A stretch of DNA of 64,000 bases from Hibiscus mutabilis (taxonomy: Eukaryota; Streptophyta; Magnoliopsida; Malvales; Malvaceae). The stretch is from positions 30,274,937-30,338,936 of the forward strand of contig CM033728.1 in the NCBI GenBank assembly GCA_019671005.1. Direction: 5' to 3'. The position numbers were made by a program, and so were the translations under genes. The notes beneath the pieces were generated by a model that did not search any database, was not told where the DNA came from, and saw only the letters and a program-made list of their open reading frames with translations. Numbering within the stretch: the stretch's first letter is position 1; the number at the start of each line of letters is the position of its first letter. Positions 47,823-58,750 of this stretch are shown here, one piece after another.

Positions 47823-49234
47823 TACAGTCTCGATGACAATGCCTCGACGCCTAACTGTAAATCGTCCAAATACTTGCCATCTTCCACAAGAAAATGCAAG
47901 GGTCAATACTAATAGGACCACACCAAGGTAACCACTTAATTAAAATACCCCAAATCATTCCAACTATATTCGAAACAAAATAAATCAACAGCAACCGCAC
48001 CATTATAAACTTACGCCGCAGAGCCCTGCTTATTTTCACGCACCCAGCTCTGCTTTAAGAGCCATAAATCCCCTTTTTAACTCTCTTTCTTTTATTTTCC
48101 ATTAAACAACCACGTAATGTTTTCCCCATTTTTATTATTATCATCATACTTATAGCCACAATTGGCTAGCTAAAAGGCAACAGTAACCCCATAATTCACG
48201 TAACAGGGGCAGTGGCAACCGCACCACTGCTCTGCCTTGGTTCATTCGAACCCTCTTAATTTTTAGCTTAACAATTCCTTTCAAGAAATTCATCGAACAT
48301 ACGGTACACTCAAATATGTGATCCAAGTGTTAAATAAACCATTCTACTAAACACTTCGTTCAAGAACTCAAATATAATCTTAACCAATCCAATTAATTTC
48401 TGGAATAATATTATAAAATTGATCTTAGATTTCATCTTACCCATAAGATTAACTTTAAATCAATTAAAACATCTTGATCTTATCTATCAAATCACAGTCA
48501 CCATTTACTATCCAAGAAACCAAATAAAACAAATTAAATTTGTTTTAATTCATAAATCCCAATAGAAATGATAGATAATCAATTAAAAACAATTAGAAAA
48601 CCTCTAAGACTCAAGAGCTTACCCAATTGATAGGAAAAATGGAAGTTGAAAACATCACGTTCAATTGAATGTGAATTCCAAGAAGATTTGATGAAGGCCC
48701 CTAGCTCTTGCTAGATTGATGATTAAAAATTATTTAGGATATAAAGGAGGTGAAAATCAAGAAGGAAAATCAATTTTCTAGAAATTGTGTTTGGCAAATT
48801 CAAGAGAGAAAATGATAGAAAGCTTGGATGTGTTTTTCTCATCTTGGGAAAAATAATAACCATCGTCTTCTTTTGTTAAACATGAGAGGGAAAATATATA
48901 TTAATAATTGTTTTAATAATCCCAATAAAATATCTTTAGTTCCTTTTTACAATCTTGCCACTACTAACATTTTCCAACTATTGCAAAATAGTCCCTTTTT
49001 AATTTAATACAAATTTGACCCAATTAAAGAATTACCCGAAACCAAATTCCATCCTTTAATAAACTCATTAAATATATTTCCAAAAAAACTTGTCATGATA
49101 AATTTATTGGAAAACCAATTTAATCAATCCAAATTATTTTTGAAATTAATTAATTAGCTAAAGCCTAACCAAAAATTTCAACACGATTCTGATATTTCTC
49201 CTGAACCTTCTAGCCCATTTTTCAGAATGTTACA

Positions 49235-49255
49235 CCACCGACGTTCCACTCGGCC
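49235..49255. other. Unassigned spacer beside LTR-B
   Basis: CCACCGACGTTCCACTCGGC follows the LTR-B end and does not match the LTR-A reference copy. It may be filler DNA at the junction or LTR-A variation. Confidence 0.4.
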
Positions 49256-49785
49256 TTACCTTATCATGAATCAACACCTATACTCAACCTTATCATGAAA
49301 TCAATTATAATTAAAAAGTATGGGTAAAATGACCATTTTGCCATTAATGAATCTTTATATTCTCCAAAATGCCATTTATGCATTATTTCATATACTGTGT
49401 TAAATCAAATCTAAAATCGATCAAGCACAATTTAAAACTTCAATTTCATATTCCTCGGGTCTTCCTAAGACTTCCTTCAAACTTTCATAAAATTTCGAGA
49501 TCATACGATTACATGAATTACACTTAAACTTTAATCGTAATTTCCCAATAATAGAAACATCAGATCAAACCATAGTTTTTATATTCGATCCACAACCTTA
49601 GATGATCTATTTATTTATAGAATAAAAATAATTATTGGGAAAATTACCATGTTGGTCCTTAGACTTTTCTCAACTTTTCACTTTTATCCCCAAATTTTAA
49701 AACTTTACATTTTAGTCACTGAACTAAAACCACTAACTTTTAATTCTTTACGTTTTGGTCACTAATCAAATAATGGGATATTACA
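49256..49785 (-). repeat. LTR-A 3' LTR fragment of a chromovirus
   Basis: It ends GGGATATTACA at 49785 and is followed at once by a polypurine tract and pol on the minus strand. It aligns with 47290-47822 of the solo LTR-A. The remaining part of the LTR is cut off by the LTR-B insertion. Confidence 0.85.
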
Positions 49786-49806
49786 ATTCTCTCCCCCTAA
49801 AAAAAT
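49786..49806 (-). other. Polypurine tract of the LTR-A chromovirus
   Basis: In minus sense TTTTTTTAGGGGGAGAAT directly precedes the LTR start TGTAATATCCC. Confidence 0.85.
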
Positions 49807-50290
49807 TCATCCTTGAATTTTTAGAACGTAGCTAGATTAAACAAATGCAGGTATTGTTCTTTCATTCTCTCTTCGGTTTCCAGGTGACTTCTTCAACTTT
49901 TTGATTCTTCCAAAGAACTTTAACCAATGGAATCAATTTGTTTCTCAATTTCTTCACCCCATGAGCTAATATCTTTACAAGTTCTTCTTTAAATGTCAAA
50001 TCATGTTGCATCTCTACTTTTGCAGGTGAAATGACATGTGAAGGATCCGACCTATATTTGCGAAGCATCGATACATGAAAACATCATGAATCTTGCTCAT
50101 TTCTGGTGGTAAAGCCAATTGATACGCCACCGGTCCAACTCTTTTCAAGATTTCATACGGACCAATGAATTTAGGACTAAGCTTTCTTTTTCTTCCAAAT
50201 CTCATGATTTTCTTCCATGGAGAAACTTTCAAGAATACCTTGTCTCCTACTTGGTATTCAATGTTTTTTCTTTTAAATCTAAATAAGCTT
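49807..50290 (-). pseudogene. Integrase C-terminus and chromodomain of the LTR-A chromovirus
   Basis: In minus sense FLKVSPWKKIMRFGRKRKL, SPKFIGPYEILKRVGPVAY and ALPPEMSKIHDVFMYRCF (frameshifted from the usual HVSMLRK) are followed by the chromodomain core KLRNKLIPLVKVLWKNQ, EEVTWKPKREM and LHLF (about 49860-49960). Chromodomains target integration to heterochromatin marks in the chromovirus group. The pol end FKDEFF lies beside the polypurine tract. One frameshift near 50070 breaks it. Confidence 0.9.
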
Positions 50291-51070
50291 TTTGTCTATC
50301 GGAAGCAGCCCTTAGATTATCTAGAATTATCTTCACTTTTTCTTCTACTTCTTGAATCAAATCAGGCCCAACAATCTTGCGATCTTCCAGCTCAAACCAA
50401 TTTAATGGTGTCCGAAATTTTCTTCCATATAAAGCTTCATATGGTGCCATTTTAATACTTAGTTGATAACTGTTGTTATACGCAAATTCATCCAATGGTA
50501 AATATTTTTCCAACGAGCCTGCAAATTCAATGACTCATGCTCTAAGTATATCTTCCAAAATCTGAATTGTCCTCTCTGATTGTCCATCAGATTGCGGGTG
50601 GAAGGCAGTACTAAAATGCAATCGAGTACCCAATGCTTCCTATAGTGCTTTCCAGAATCTATAAGTAAACCTGGGATCTCTGTCAGACACAATGGAATTA
50701 GGAACTCCATGTAATCTAACAATCTCCCGAATATACAACTCTACATATTTACTCAAAGAGAAATTTGTTATGACTGGTAGAAAATGTGTTGATTTGTTTA
50801 ATCGATCCATAATCACCCATATTGAGTTTTTCCTGCTCGGCATCATTGGTAATCCGATTACAAAATCCATAGTCATTTTTCCCATTTCTATTCTGGAATA
50901 GCAATTGGTTGAAGTAACCCTGATGGCACTTGATGTTCTGCTTTAACTTGCTAACAAATTAAGCATTTAGATACGAATTCCGTTATAGCTCTTTTCATTC
51001 CTGGCCACCAAAAATGGATCTTCAAATCCGGATACAATTTATTTCCTCCTGGGTGCATCGTTAAAGGACT
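50291..51070 (-). pseudogene. Integrase zinc finger and catalytic core, LTR-A chromovirus
   Basis: In minus sense HYSPLTMHPGGNKLY and FVSKCLIC give the His-Cys zinc-binding end (51070-50951). The core follows as MDFVIGLPMM (first Asp), WVIMDRLNKSTHFLPV, SIVSDRDPRFTYRFWKAL (second Asp) and HPQSDGQSERTIQ (catalytic Glu), then LDEFAYNNSYQLSIKMAPYE and LYGRKFRTPLNW. Stops and frame changes occur near 50640 and 50510. Most catalytic residues survive, so decay is recent compared with the neighbours. Confidence 0.9.
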
Positions 51071-51832
51071 ATAATGTGCTTCTGCAAGAATTTCCTTTCT
51101 CAATTCTTCATCTTCAGGTATATAAGCACGTCCTTTATAATATAAACATCCATTGGACTTCACTTCGAAGTCTGAAGATTCTTCCTTTTCAACTTTCTTC
51201 TTTATCTCTAAACAATTCTCATCTTTTTCCTGTGATTCTTTTATTGTGTCTATCAAAGTAGACCTGATGTTCAGCTCAGCAAGTAAAGCACCATCATCCA
51301 ATATTGATAATTGAGCATTCGATATCCGTAGAGCTGAAAACATCTTTCGGCTAAGTGCATCTGCCACCATATTAGCCTTTCCTGAGTGATAATCAATAAT
51401 TTCATTGTAATCCTTAATTAGCTCAATCCATCGCCTCTGTCTTAAATTCAGCTCCTTCTGCGATGAAAGATATTTCAGGCTTTTATGGTCTGTGTATATA
51501 TAACATTTTTCACCATATAAGTAGTGGCGCCAAATTTTTAAGGCAAAGACAACCGCAGCTAACTCCAAATCATGTGTAGGATAATTCCTCTCATGAGTTT
51601 TAAGTTACCTAGAAGCATAAGCCACCACTTTCCCGTCTTGCATAAGTACACAGCCCAAACCATTATGCAATGCATCACTATACACTACAAAATTCTTACC
51701 CGATTCAGGTTGAACTAACACAGGAGCTTCTGTCAAGATTTTCTTAAATCTGTCAAAGCTTTCTTGACATTCTTTAGTCCACATAAAAGATACATTCTTC
51801 CTGAGCAGTTTGGTAATAAGTGCAGCAATCAT
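51071..51832 (-). pseudogene. RNase H of the LTR-A chromovirus
   Basis: In minus sense FVVYSDALHNGLGCVLMQDG (first Asp in YSDA) is followed by YASR, then, after a stop near 51604, MELAAVVFALKIWRHYLYG, TDHKSLKYL and GKANMVADALSRK. A linker toward the integrase follows (about 51330-51071), with SDFEVKSNGCLYYKGRAYIP. RNase H removes RNA from the RNA-DNA hybrid during reverse transcription. Confidence 0.9.
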
Positions 51833-52331
51833 CGAGAAATCTTTTTACGAACCGGTGGTAATATCCTGCCAATCCGAGAAAACTTCTAACCTCTACAACA
51901 TTTTTAGGAGGTTTTCACTCCATGATAGCTTGAATCTTCTGAGGATCAACCCAAATTCCTTCAACCGATACTATATGTCCAAGAAATGTCACCTCAAAAA
52001 GCCAAAACTCACATTTAGATAGTTTTCCATATAATTTCTTCTCCCTCAAGATTTGAAGAACTATTCTGAGGTGCACATTGTGATCCTCCTCGGTTTTAGA
52101 ATAAACCAGGATATCATCTATGAATACCACTACAAACTGGTCCAGGTATGGCTAAAAATTCGGTTCATCAAATCCATAAATATTGTTGGGGCATTAGTTA
52201 ATCCAAACGGCATTACCACGAACTCGTAATGTCCATATCAAGTCCTGAAAGCCGTCTTTGGAATATCCTGCTCCTTAATCTTCAATTGGTGATAACCCGA
52301 TCGAAGATCAATCTTAGAGAACACTGTTGCC
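51833..52331 (-). pseudogene. Reverse transcriptase of the LTR-A chromovirus, cut by Tat-1
   Basis: In minus sense from 52331: ATVFSKIDL, then GYHQ, YGHYEFVVMPFGLTN, FVVVFIDDILVYSKTEED (catalytic IDD intact, near 52110), LSKCEFWLFEVTFLGHIVS and DPQKIQAIM. A stop or shift lies near 52155 and another near 51910. The frame is broken at 52331 by insertion of the Tat-1 LTR. The N-terminal RT, protease and gag would lie beyond Tat-1, outside the window. Confidence 0.9.
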
Positions 52332-52779
52332 TGTAGCGATGTCCTTTTCGCTAAAAAATAGTGTTTTCGAAGTGTTTGTGATTTTTCAGGTATTAAAATA
52401 TTTATTCCGTGGGGTTTTAAAAATACCGTATTTTAGAAATTGGAGTCGCCACCGGCCACTTAGGTAGGCCGGATACCATAAAACCAGAGATTTGAAAACA
52501 ATTGAGTTCGAGAGTCGGTTACGGATGGGGAAGGATTAGCACCCCCACACCGCCCAAAATTGGTACTTTAATAATTATCGCTTTATTAATGTTAGATTTT
52601 TCGGATTAAAGTGACGATTAGTTTAAAATTCGGTTATAATTGCGAATAAATTTTAAAGGCCCTGTTATCCGAGAGTAAACGCCCAACCACTGTCACTACG
52701 CCTGATACTGGCCCCGTTTACACTCAGATAAAAGGGCACCGCATTGACAATTTATATATCTGTTATGCAACCTAAAACA

Positions 52780-53160
52780 TGGCGAATATAAATACAATGC
52801 GATAAAATATAAATAAATACTAACATAATAAAATACTAATCTAACATAAATAAAATACTAATCTAAAACATACATACATAAATATTAATCTAACTCATAA
52901 ATAAAAACAAATCTAACATAAATAAAATATTAATCTAAAACATAAATTTAAAACATCAACAAATACTAATCTAAAACATACATACATAAATATTAATCTA
53001 ACTTATAAAAAAACAAATCTAACATAAATAAAATACTAACATTCATAAATATTAATCTAACAAATAAAAAACAAATTTAACATAACTAAAATATTAATAT
53101 AAAACATAAATTTAAAACATAATAAATACTAATCTAAAGCATAAATAAATATACAAAGTA
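52780..53160. repeat. AT-rich tandem repeats in the Tat-1 LTR
   Basis: Words AATACTAATCTAAAACATA and ATAAATATTAATCTAAC alternate with a roughly 100-bp higher period. The same array is present in the other LTR at 63665-64000. Confidence 0.75.
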
Positions 53161-53510
53161 AAAAAGAACACAATTTTAAATTAACTAATACTTCATTAAA
53201 TTATAAAAATTACAACACAAATAAAAAGGGAAGAAAATATACCTAACTAGGAGCTCGAATGACGAACCCCGACTGAACCCCACCGAGATCTACCGCGACC
53301 TCTCCAAAAATATTAACTAGATCAGATCCAAAATAGGACCCCGATCGAATGTTAGATCGAACCAACTGGAGCCGAGGGCACTGCCCCCAACCCCGGCCAG
53401 CCTTGCGGCCGGCCATGGCTCCCACGAATTGGGTGCCAATTCACTTGCCAATTTATTGGCAATTTTTGGCGTGCAATTCTCCCCCAAATTGGCTGCCCCC
53501 AATGCCTTGT

Positions 53511-53517
53511 ATTTATA
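53511..53517 (-). promoter_or_regulatory. TATA-like box in the Tat-1 3' LTR
   Basis: In minus sense the context is GCTTATAAATACAAGG, about 180 bp from the LTR start and upstream of the conserved domain. Comparable words sit in the other Tat LTRs. Confidence 0.5.
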
Positions 53518-53694
53518 AGCAAAGGGGTGGGTAAATAGGGTGACGTGGAGCAACATGCTCCATGTATTTTCTTCCTTTTTTTAATAATATATTTATTATT
53601 ATTATTTTTTGATTTTTCATTAATTTTATATTAATAATATTATTATTAAAATAATACTAATAACACTAAAACCCGGTCAAAATGAGTGATTACA

Positions 53695-53710
53695 GTTGCC
53701 CCTCTTTGCT
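53695..53710 (-). other. Polypurine tract of Tat-1
   Basis: In minus sense GCAAAGAGGGGCAAC abuts the LTR start, as in Tat-2. Confidence 0.75.
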
Positions 53711-53839
53711 TGTTCTTGTGAAACGAGGACAAAGCAAAGATCAAAAGCACTCATTTTTGACCTACTTCCTCGTTTTTGGCTTCAGAATCACGTGTTCTTC
53801 TGGAACTCTCTGCTCTTCTTTAGCTGAATCTTCAAGCTT

Positions 53840-54445
53840 GTAAGTTCTTCCTATATAACTTCTTCCCCCTCCGATCTTGGAGCTACAGGCTCTTCCTATA
53901 TGGAACCCTTCACTGTGAAGCCTCAAGTTATGAGTCCCTCCTATATAGAACTTTTCACTCTGAGACGGTAAGGCTTGGAGTCCTTCCTATATAGAACTCT
54001 TTGCCTTCAACGCGACTGGTTTTTCCTACATAAAACCTTCTGTGCCATGGATGGGTTCTTCTGACTGGGAGTTCCTCCTGTATAGAACTGATAGTCTTCA
54101 AACCTGGGAGCCGCCAATCCTTCCTATATAGAACTTTTAGCTTCTGAAATCTCAGAGCTACAAGTTCTTCCTATATAGAACCTTTCACTCTAAGACAGTA
54201 AAGCTCAGAGCCCTTCCTATATATGACTCTTCGCCTTCAACACAACGGGTTTTCCCTTATGTGTCATGGGTGAATTCCTTCGGCTGGGAGTTCTTCCTAT
54301 ATAAAACTGCTAGTCTTCACCCTGGAGCTGCATGCCCTTCCTATATAAAACTTTCAGCTCCTGAAGCCTCGGAGCGGCAGATTCTTCCTACATAGAACCT
54401 CTCGCTACGGGAGCTTGAAAATATAGGCCCTTTTCTATATAGAAC
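53840..54445. repeat. TTCCTATATAGAAC repeat array, Tat-1 3' region
   Basis: About a dozen copies of TTCCTATATAGAAC or close variants occur at irregular 40-60 bp intervals. A longer unit of roughly 230 bp is repeated, since the stretch around TATAGAACTTTTCACTCTGA (53947) recurs at 54175. Each core is itself a near palindrome (TTCTATATAGAA). Confidence 0.8.
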
Positions 54446-54559
54446 CTTTATCTTCAAATTTTTTTCTTTTTTCTCTTTTTCCTTCTTTTTTGGCTCTTTT
54501 TCTTTTTTCTCTTCTCTCTTTTTTTCTATCTCATTTTCATTCTTTTTTTTACAAGGTTG

Positions 54560-54720
54560 TTGATATCTTTGGACTTACGCTTCTAAGGCTGTCGCATCAT
54601 GCCCGAATGACTTATCACCAGGCTCGAAAGACTTACTGGTGGCCCGAAGGACTTAACACGGTGCCCGAAGGACTTACCGATGACTCGAAGGATTTAACAT
54701 ATGGGCCTCACGCTGCTATG
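54560..54720. repeat. CCCGAAGGACTTA short repeats, Tat-1 3' region
   Basis: Variants of GCCCGAAGGACTTA occur about five times with mixed spacing of 20-30 bp. They form a transition into the larger array that follows. Confidence 0.7.
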
Positions 54721-54739
54721 GCTGCCGATTTTTTTTGGA

Positions 54740-55700
54740 CTTACACTACTAAGACTACCGAAATCTTTCTTCAAATTTTGGGATTCACGCCAAAAATGGC
54801 TACCGAAACTTTCTTTAAATTTGGCGACTCACGCCGAAACTGGCTGCCAAAACTTTCTTTAAATTTGGGGACTCACACCGAAAATGGTTGCCGATCTTCT
54901 AGGACTCACGCTGCTATAGCTGTCGAAATCTTTCTTCAATTTGGGGATTCACGCCGAAAATGGCTACCGATTTTTCTTCAAATTTCAGGATTCACGCCGA
55001 GAATGGTTGCCAACTTTCTTCAAATTTGGGGACTCACGCTGAAAAATGGCCGCCAATCTTCTTCAATTTGGAGACTCACGTTGAAAATGGCTGCCAAACT
55101 TTCTTTAATTTGGGGCTCACGCCGAAAATGGCTGCCAATCTTTCTTCCAATTTGGGGACTCACGCCGAGAATGGCTGCCAATCTTCTTCAATTTGGGGAC
55201 TCACACCGAAAATGGCTGCCAAACTTTCTTTAATTTAGGGCTCACGCCGAAAATGGGTGCCAATCTTTCTTCCAATTTGGGGACTCACGCCGAGAATGGC
55301 TTCCAATCTTCTTCAATTTGGGGACTCACACCGAAAATGGCTGCCAAACTTTCTTTAATTTAGGGCTCACGCCGAAAATGGCTGCCAATCTTTCTTCCAA
55401 TTTGGGGACTCACGCCGAGAATGGCTGCCAATCTTCTTCAATTTGTAGACTCACACCGAAAATGGCTGCCAAACTTTCTTTAATTTGGGGCTCACGCCGA
55501 AAATGGTTGCCAATCTTTCTTCCAATTTGGGGACTCACGCCGAGAATGGCTGCCAATTTTTCTGGAATCACGCTGCTAAGGCCGCCGAAATCTTTCTTCA
55601 AATTTTGGGATTCACGCCAAAAATGGCTACCGAAACTTTCTTTAAATTTGGGGACTCACGCCGAAACTGGCTGCCAAACTTTCTTTAAATTTGGGGTTCA
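54740..55700. repeat. 41-43 bp tandem array with 125-bp higher-order unit, Tat-1 3' region
   Basis: Monomers of 41-43 bp carry CTCACGCCGAAAATGGCTGC and an AATTTGGGG stretch. Three monomer types follow in fixed order, giving a 125-bp unit: CACGCCGAGAATGG recurs at 55161, 55286, 55411 and 55536, and a variant at 55036. Outer monomers (54780-54990 and 55570-55690) are more divergent but resemble each other. The ORFs across it are a by-product of the repeats. Confidence 0.9.
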
Positions 55701-57070
55701 CTGCTTAATACTCTTTGATAATTCTTCAAGTACCTGTCCAAGCAAAAATTGACATGCCCCTATCTATATGATACATGCAATGTAATGCTTTCTTTCTCCT
55801 CTTTTTCTTTTTTCTTTTTTCTCTCTTCTCATTTTCTTTTTCTTTTCTTCTTTTTTTCTTTTTTCACTTTCTCTTTCTTTCTCTCTTTTTCTTCTTTTTT
55901 CTTTCAGCCCTTTCTTGTTCTAAAGTCTTACCCCCTGAAAGGCCATTCCTCAGATTTCTTCATCTCTTTACTGCTTCACTGTATGCTCTTAAATCCTCAT
56001 TTGAACCTGCTTTTAAACCTTTTGTGCGGAAGGCTTTCTTGTCATCAGGGTTATCACTCATCTTCATAAATGATCTTCTGGTTCTTATATTATTCTTATA
56101 AGAACCCTTGTCATCTTCTTCGCTTGGCGTTGCCCTATTCAACCACGGGCTCCACTACTTTGAATTTTCTGGCCCATCACACAGAGCCTTGATCTATTTC
56201 TAGTCACCAAGGTGAGCCAAAATGCTTCCATCCCATGAGCTCATCCTTAAGCTTCTTGTAGCATTTCGACAGGAACTAACTTTTGGTCCCTATGCTTTAA
56301 ATCTCATTATCATTCATTTTTAAAGTAATGCAAAAGGCAATTTATTTGTGTATATTTCAAAAAAATAATGATTGTTTGAAAAGATAACAGACATTTTGAA
56401 AATCACAATTTGGAGGGGTACCAAGCATTTTGAAAACATTGTTTGGGACAAATGGTAAACATCCTCTCTCTCTTTTTTAAGGACCAAACATTTTTTAAAA
56501 AAGTTAATGTTTGGAGAATGGTAAACAAAATTCGAAGTATATTGCCAAACATTTTTTTAAAACTAATGTTTGGGGGAAATGGTAAACATCAAAACTTTGG
56601 GAGAAAATGTCAAATCTTTTAAAATATGTTTACCCCGAAATATCAAGCACCATAGCGCATCTGCTTCAAGTTGCCAGAGATCAACTCTAATGAAGCGCAT
56701 ATTTAGAAGATCTTGACCATTGTGGAGATATATGCCAATGTATATTTTCTTCTGGTCTAATAGGCTTTTGAGAGGAACAACCCTACCTAGTTTCTACCCC
56801 GTTTAAGGTGGCTCTCTTAATCTCACTATCTCACCATGCCCTATCCTTCCCTCATTTGGGTATCGATCAAGCACTTAGAAGTTTGACGTTCCTTTTAGCA
56901 AAGTTAACCCTTATAGGCAGAATGAAATCTGAAGACATTCTCATTCAACTTGGATATCTATGGATGACCATAATGGTCTTTGGGGCTTGTAATGTAGGCC
57001 TTTGCTTTATGGTTAAGTGGAACAGTATTTCTTTACTTGTGTAACTTAGATATGCCCATTATTCCTTCCC
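55701..57070. other. Tat-1 3' region with a pyrimidine tract and no gene
   Basis: The segment 55790-55910 is an almost pure T/C tract on the plus strand (A/G in element sense). Around 56370-56640 a phrase like AAACATTTTTTAAAA followed by AATGTTTGGGGGAAATGGTAAACA recurs about four times. No coding motif is seen. Confidence 0.5.
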
Positions 57071-57077
57071 CTTTTTA

Positions 57078-57860
57078 GATCACTCTAGACTGCCCGTTTT
57101 CGGGTTTTCACCCTAGAGTTCATTTCCTTTCTTTTTACTATAGGTTGCCTTGCATACTGGCTATATACTAATGTTCGTTTTCTGTTCAAGAATGTTTGAT
57201 CCTCCAAAACTCCTCGGAACTGAGATTTCTTGAATGAAGGACTACGAATACATTTATGGGAATTCTTGTGATTGGCACGCCCAAATAAAATATTATTCTT
57301 TCTTTCTTCTTTTCTCTTTTTTCTTTTTTCTTTTTCACTTTTTCTCTTGGATCGCTCTAGACTGCCCATTTTTGGGTTTTCACCCAGAGGTCACTTCCTT
57401 CTTTTGTACCTTCGAATCAGTGTATTTTGGTTGGATATTGATGCCAGCATGCTCAGGCAGACTACTTTTTTTCTTCATTTTCAGGATCACTCTAGACTGT
57501 CCATTTTTGGGTTTTCACCCTAGAGGTCATTTCCATTTTCAAAATTGGCAATCTTCGGGCCGACTTGTCTTGACTTGGCTTCAATTCGAGCTTCTATACT
57601 AATTTTCAAAACTGATATTTACTTGAAATGTGGATTCCTTGTGTCTCTTGCTCATAGTTGTATTGTTTAATCTGTGTGTGAAGCATAGACAGTATTCTTC
57701 ATTTCTCTTTTTCTTTTTTCCTTTTTCTTTTTTTCTTTCCTTTTTTCTTTTTTCTTCCTTTCTCTCATTTTTTCTTCTTTTTTTCTTTTATTTTTTCTTT
57801 TTCTCTTTTTCTTTTCTTTTTTTTTCTCTTTTTTAGACTGCCCATTTTGGGTTTTTAGCA
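57078..57860 (-). repeat. GCCCATTTTTGGGTTTTCAC modules with homopurine tracts, Tat-1
   Basis: CTCTAGACTGCCC(A/G)TTTT(T/C)GGG followed by TTTTCACCC(T)AGAG occurs at about 57083, 57355 and 57490, and a shortened copy near 57834. Pyrimidine tracts (57296-57352 and 57696-57832) lie next to them. The inner GCCCATTTTTGGGT could form a small hairpin. Tat-2 has a related module at 20390-20600. Confidence 0.75.
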
Positions 57861-58750
57861 TTGAATCTCTTTCTTCTTATTCGAGTCTATAAATGTATCC
57901 TCGAATCAACACGTATCTATACTAGGTATTGTTGATATCTTCTGCTCGAAGCTACTTGCCTCTCTACAGCTCTTCTGATATTTACTCGATCTGGATTGCT
58001 TCGGCCTTCTGATTACCATTTCTCTTCTTTTCTTTGGTTTTTCTTTTGGACATATCCTTGTTTTCAACCACTTTCTTCTGATGATTTTCTGATCTTCGTA
58101 TCCCAATCTGTCTGGACTCATCTATGTCTTCTGGTAAAGTAAAAGAATATCATTCGTTGTCAAATTCACAGATGTCCTGAGAATGCCTTCAGGGGGTAGG
58201 GGTTTAAGGTCAACTTTCGTTTCAAGGATCTTAAACGACAAGTGCCTGAGAAGATAAATTCTTAAAATGGGAACTGCCCATTGTCTAAACACTCACTTTG
58301 TTCCTCTGTTAGCCTAAGTAAACTAGCAGATACTCATATTTACAATATCCCCATAACATTCAATCTCTTCTAAATATATGCAACTTAGAGTTGATCTTTG
58401 GGTTTGAAGCAAATGTACTGTTGCATTCAAAATTCGAGGACCTGGTATAGAAATGATATATACATATGCCCATTCAAAAATGCGTGTATATGCATATGGG
58501 AGAACAAAACTACCCTATAAAAATAAAATGTTTAAAGAATCAAGAATGTAAAAATGCTTTTCTAAATGGAAATGTGATTTTTAATTCTAAAAATATATGT
58601 TTGAGAGTTTTTTCTTCTTTTTTCTTTTTTCAAAGCATTGAGCATTTCTTTGTGAACTGATGGGAAAACCATAGGGACCTCCGGACCACCTCCCGAGTAC
58701 TAACTCATTTCGGTCCTTTTTAGTGTAGGCTTGTGCCACTTCTATTGTTT
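57861..58750 (-). other. Tat-1 region between arrays and gag, nothing recognised
   Basis: Mixed AT-rich sequence without repeats or motifs I can name. Pol would be expected around here in a complete element and is absent. Confidence 0.5.

Larger units (their letters stand above)
37713..49234 (-). mobile_element. Minus-sense LTR-B chromovirus-type element
   Basis: The order on the minus strand is 5' LTR (49234 to 42439, interrupted by a solo LTR-A), primer site, a decayed internal region of about 3.4 kb, polypurine tract and 3' LTR (38990 downward), the last cut by the LINE at 37712. Both LTRs agree collinearly over the available 1.28 kb. Chromodomain and integrase traces identify a chromovirus. 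The element lies in the LTR-A 3' LTR. Confidence 0.85.
42439..49234 (-). repeat. LTR-B 5' LTR, split by a solo LTR-A
   Basis: The LTR consists of 42439-44812 and 47823-49234, about 3.79 kb after removing the insert. The low end TATAACCCCCTTGACCCGGC is, in minus sense, the LTR 3' end before the primer site. The high end GAATGTTACA is the start TGTAACATTC. A decayed GTATCGATAC-like cluster lies at 42985-43165. Confidence 0.8.
52332..53694 (-). repeat. Tat-1 3' LTR
   Basis: It runs from TGTAGCGATGTCC to GAGTGATTACA, 1363 bp; in minus sense it starts TGTAATCACTC. It contains the conserved Tat LTR domain (52430-52740), an AT-rich array of ACTAATCTAAAACATA-like units (52780-53160), a moderately GC-rich patch and a TATA word. 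The segment up to about 53150 matches 63234-64000 closely. Confidence 0.9.

Noticed and set aside
54490..55238. Open frames of up to 247 codons as protein genes
   Set aside because: They run through a tandem array, repeat the same phrases and lie antisense to Tat-1; frames stay open only because units lack stops.
55749..56101. Phe/Ser-rich ORFs that look like membrane proteins
   Set aside because: They translate a T/C tract; the apparent hydrophobic segments are low complexity.
57630..57861. Lysine/glutamate-rich minus ORF and Phe-rich plus ORF
   Set aside because: Both translate the same homopurine-homopyrimidine tract.
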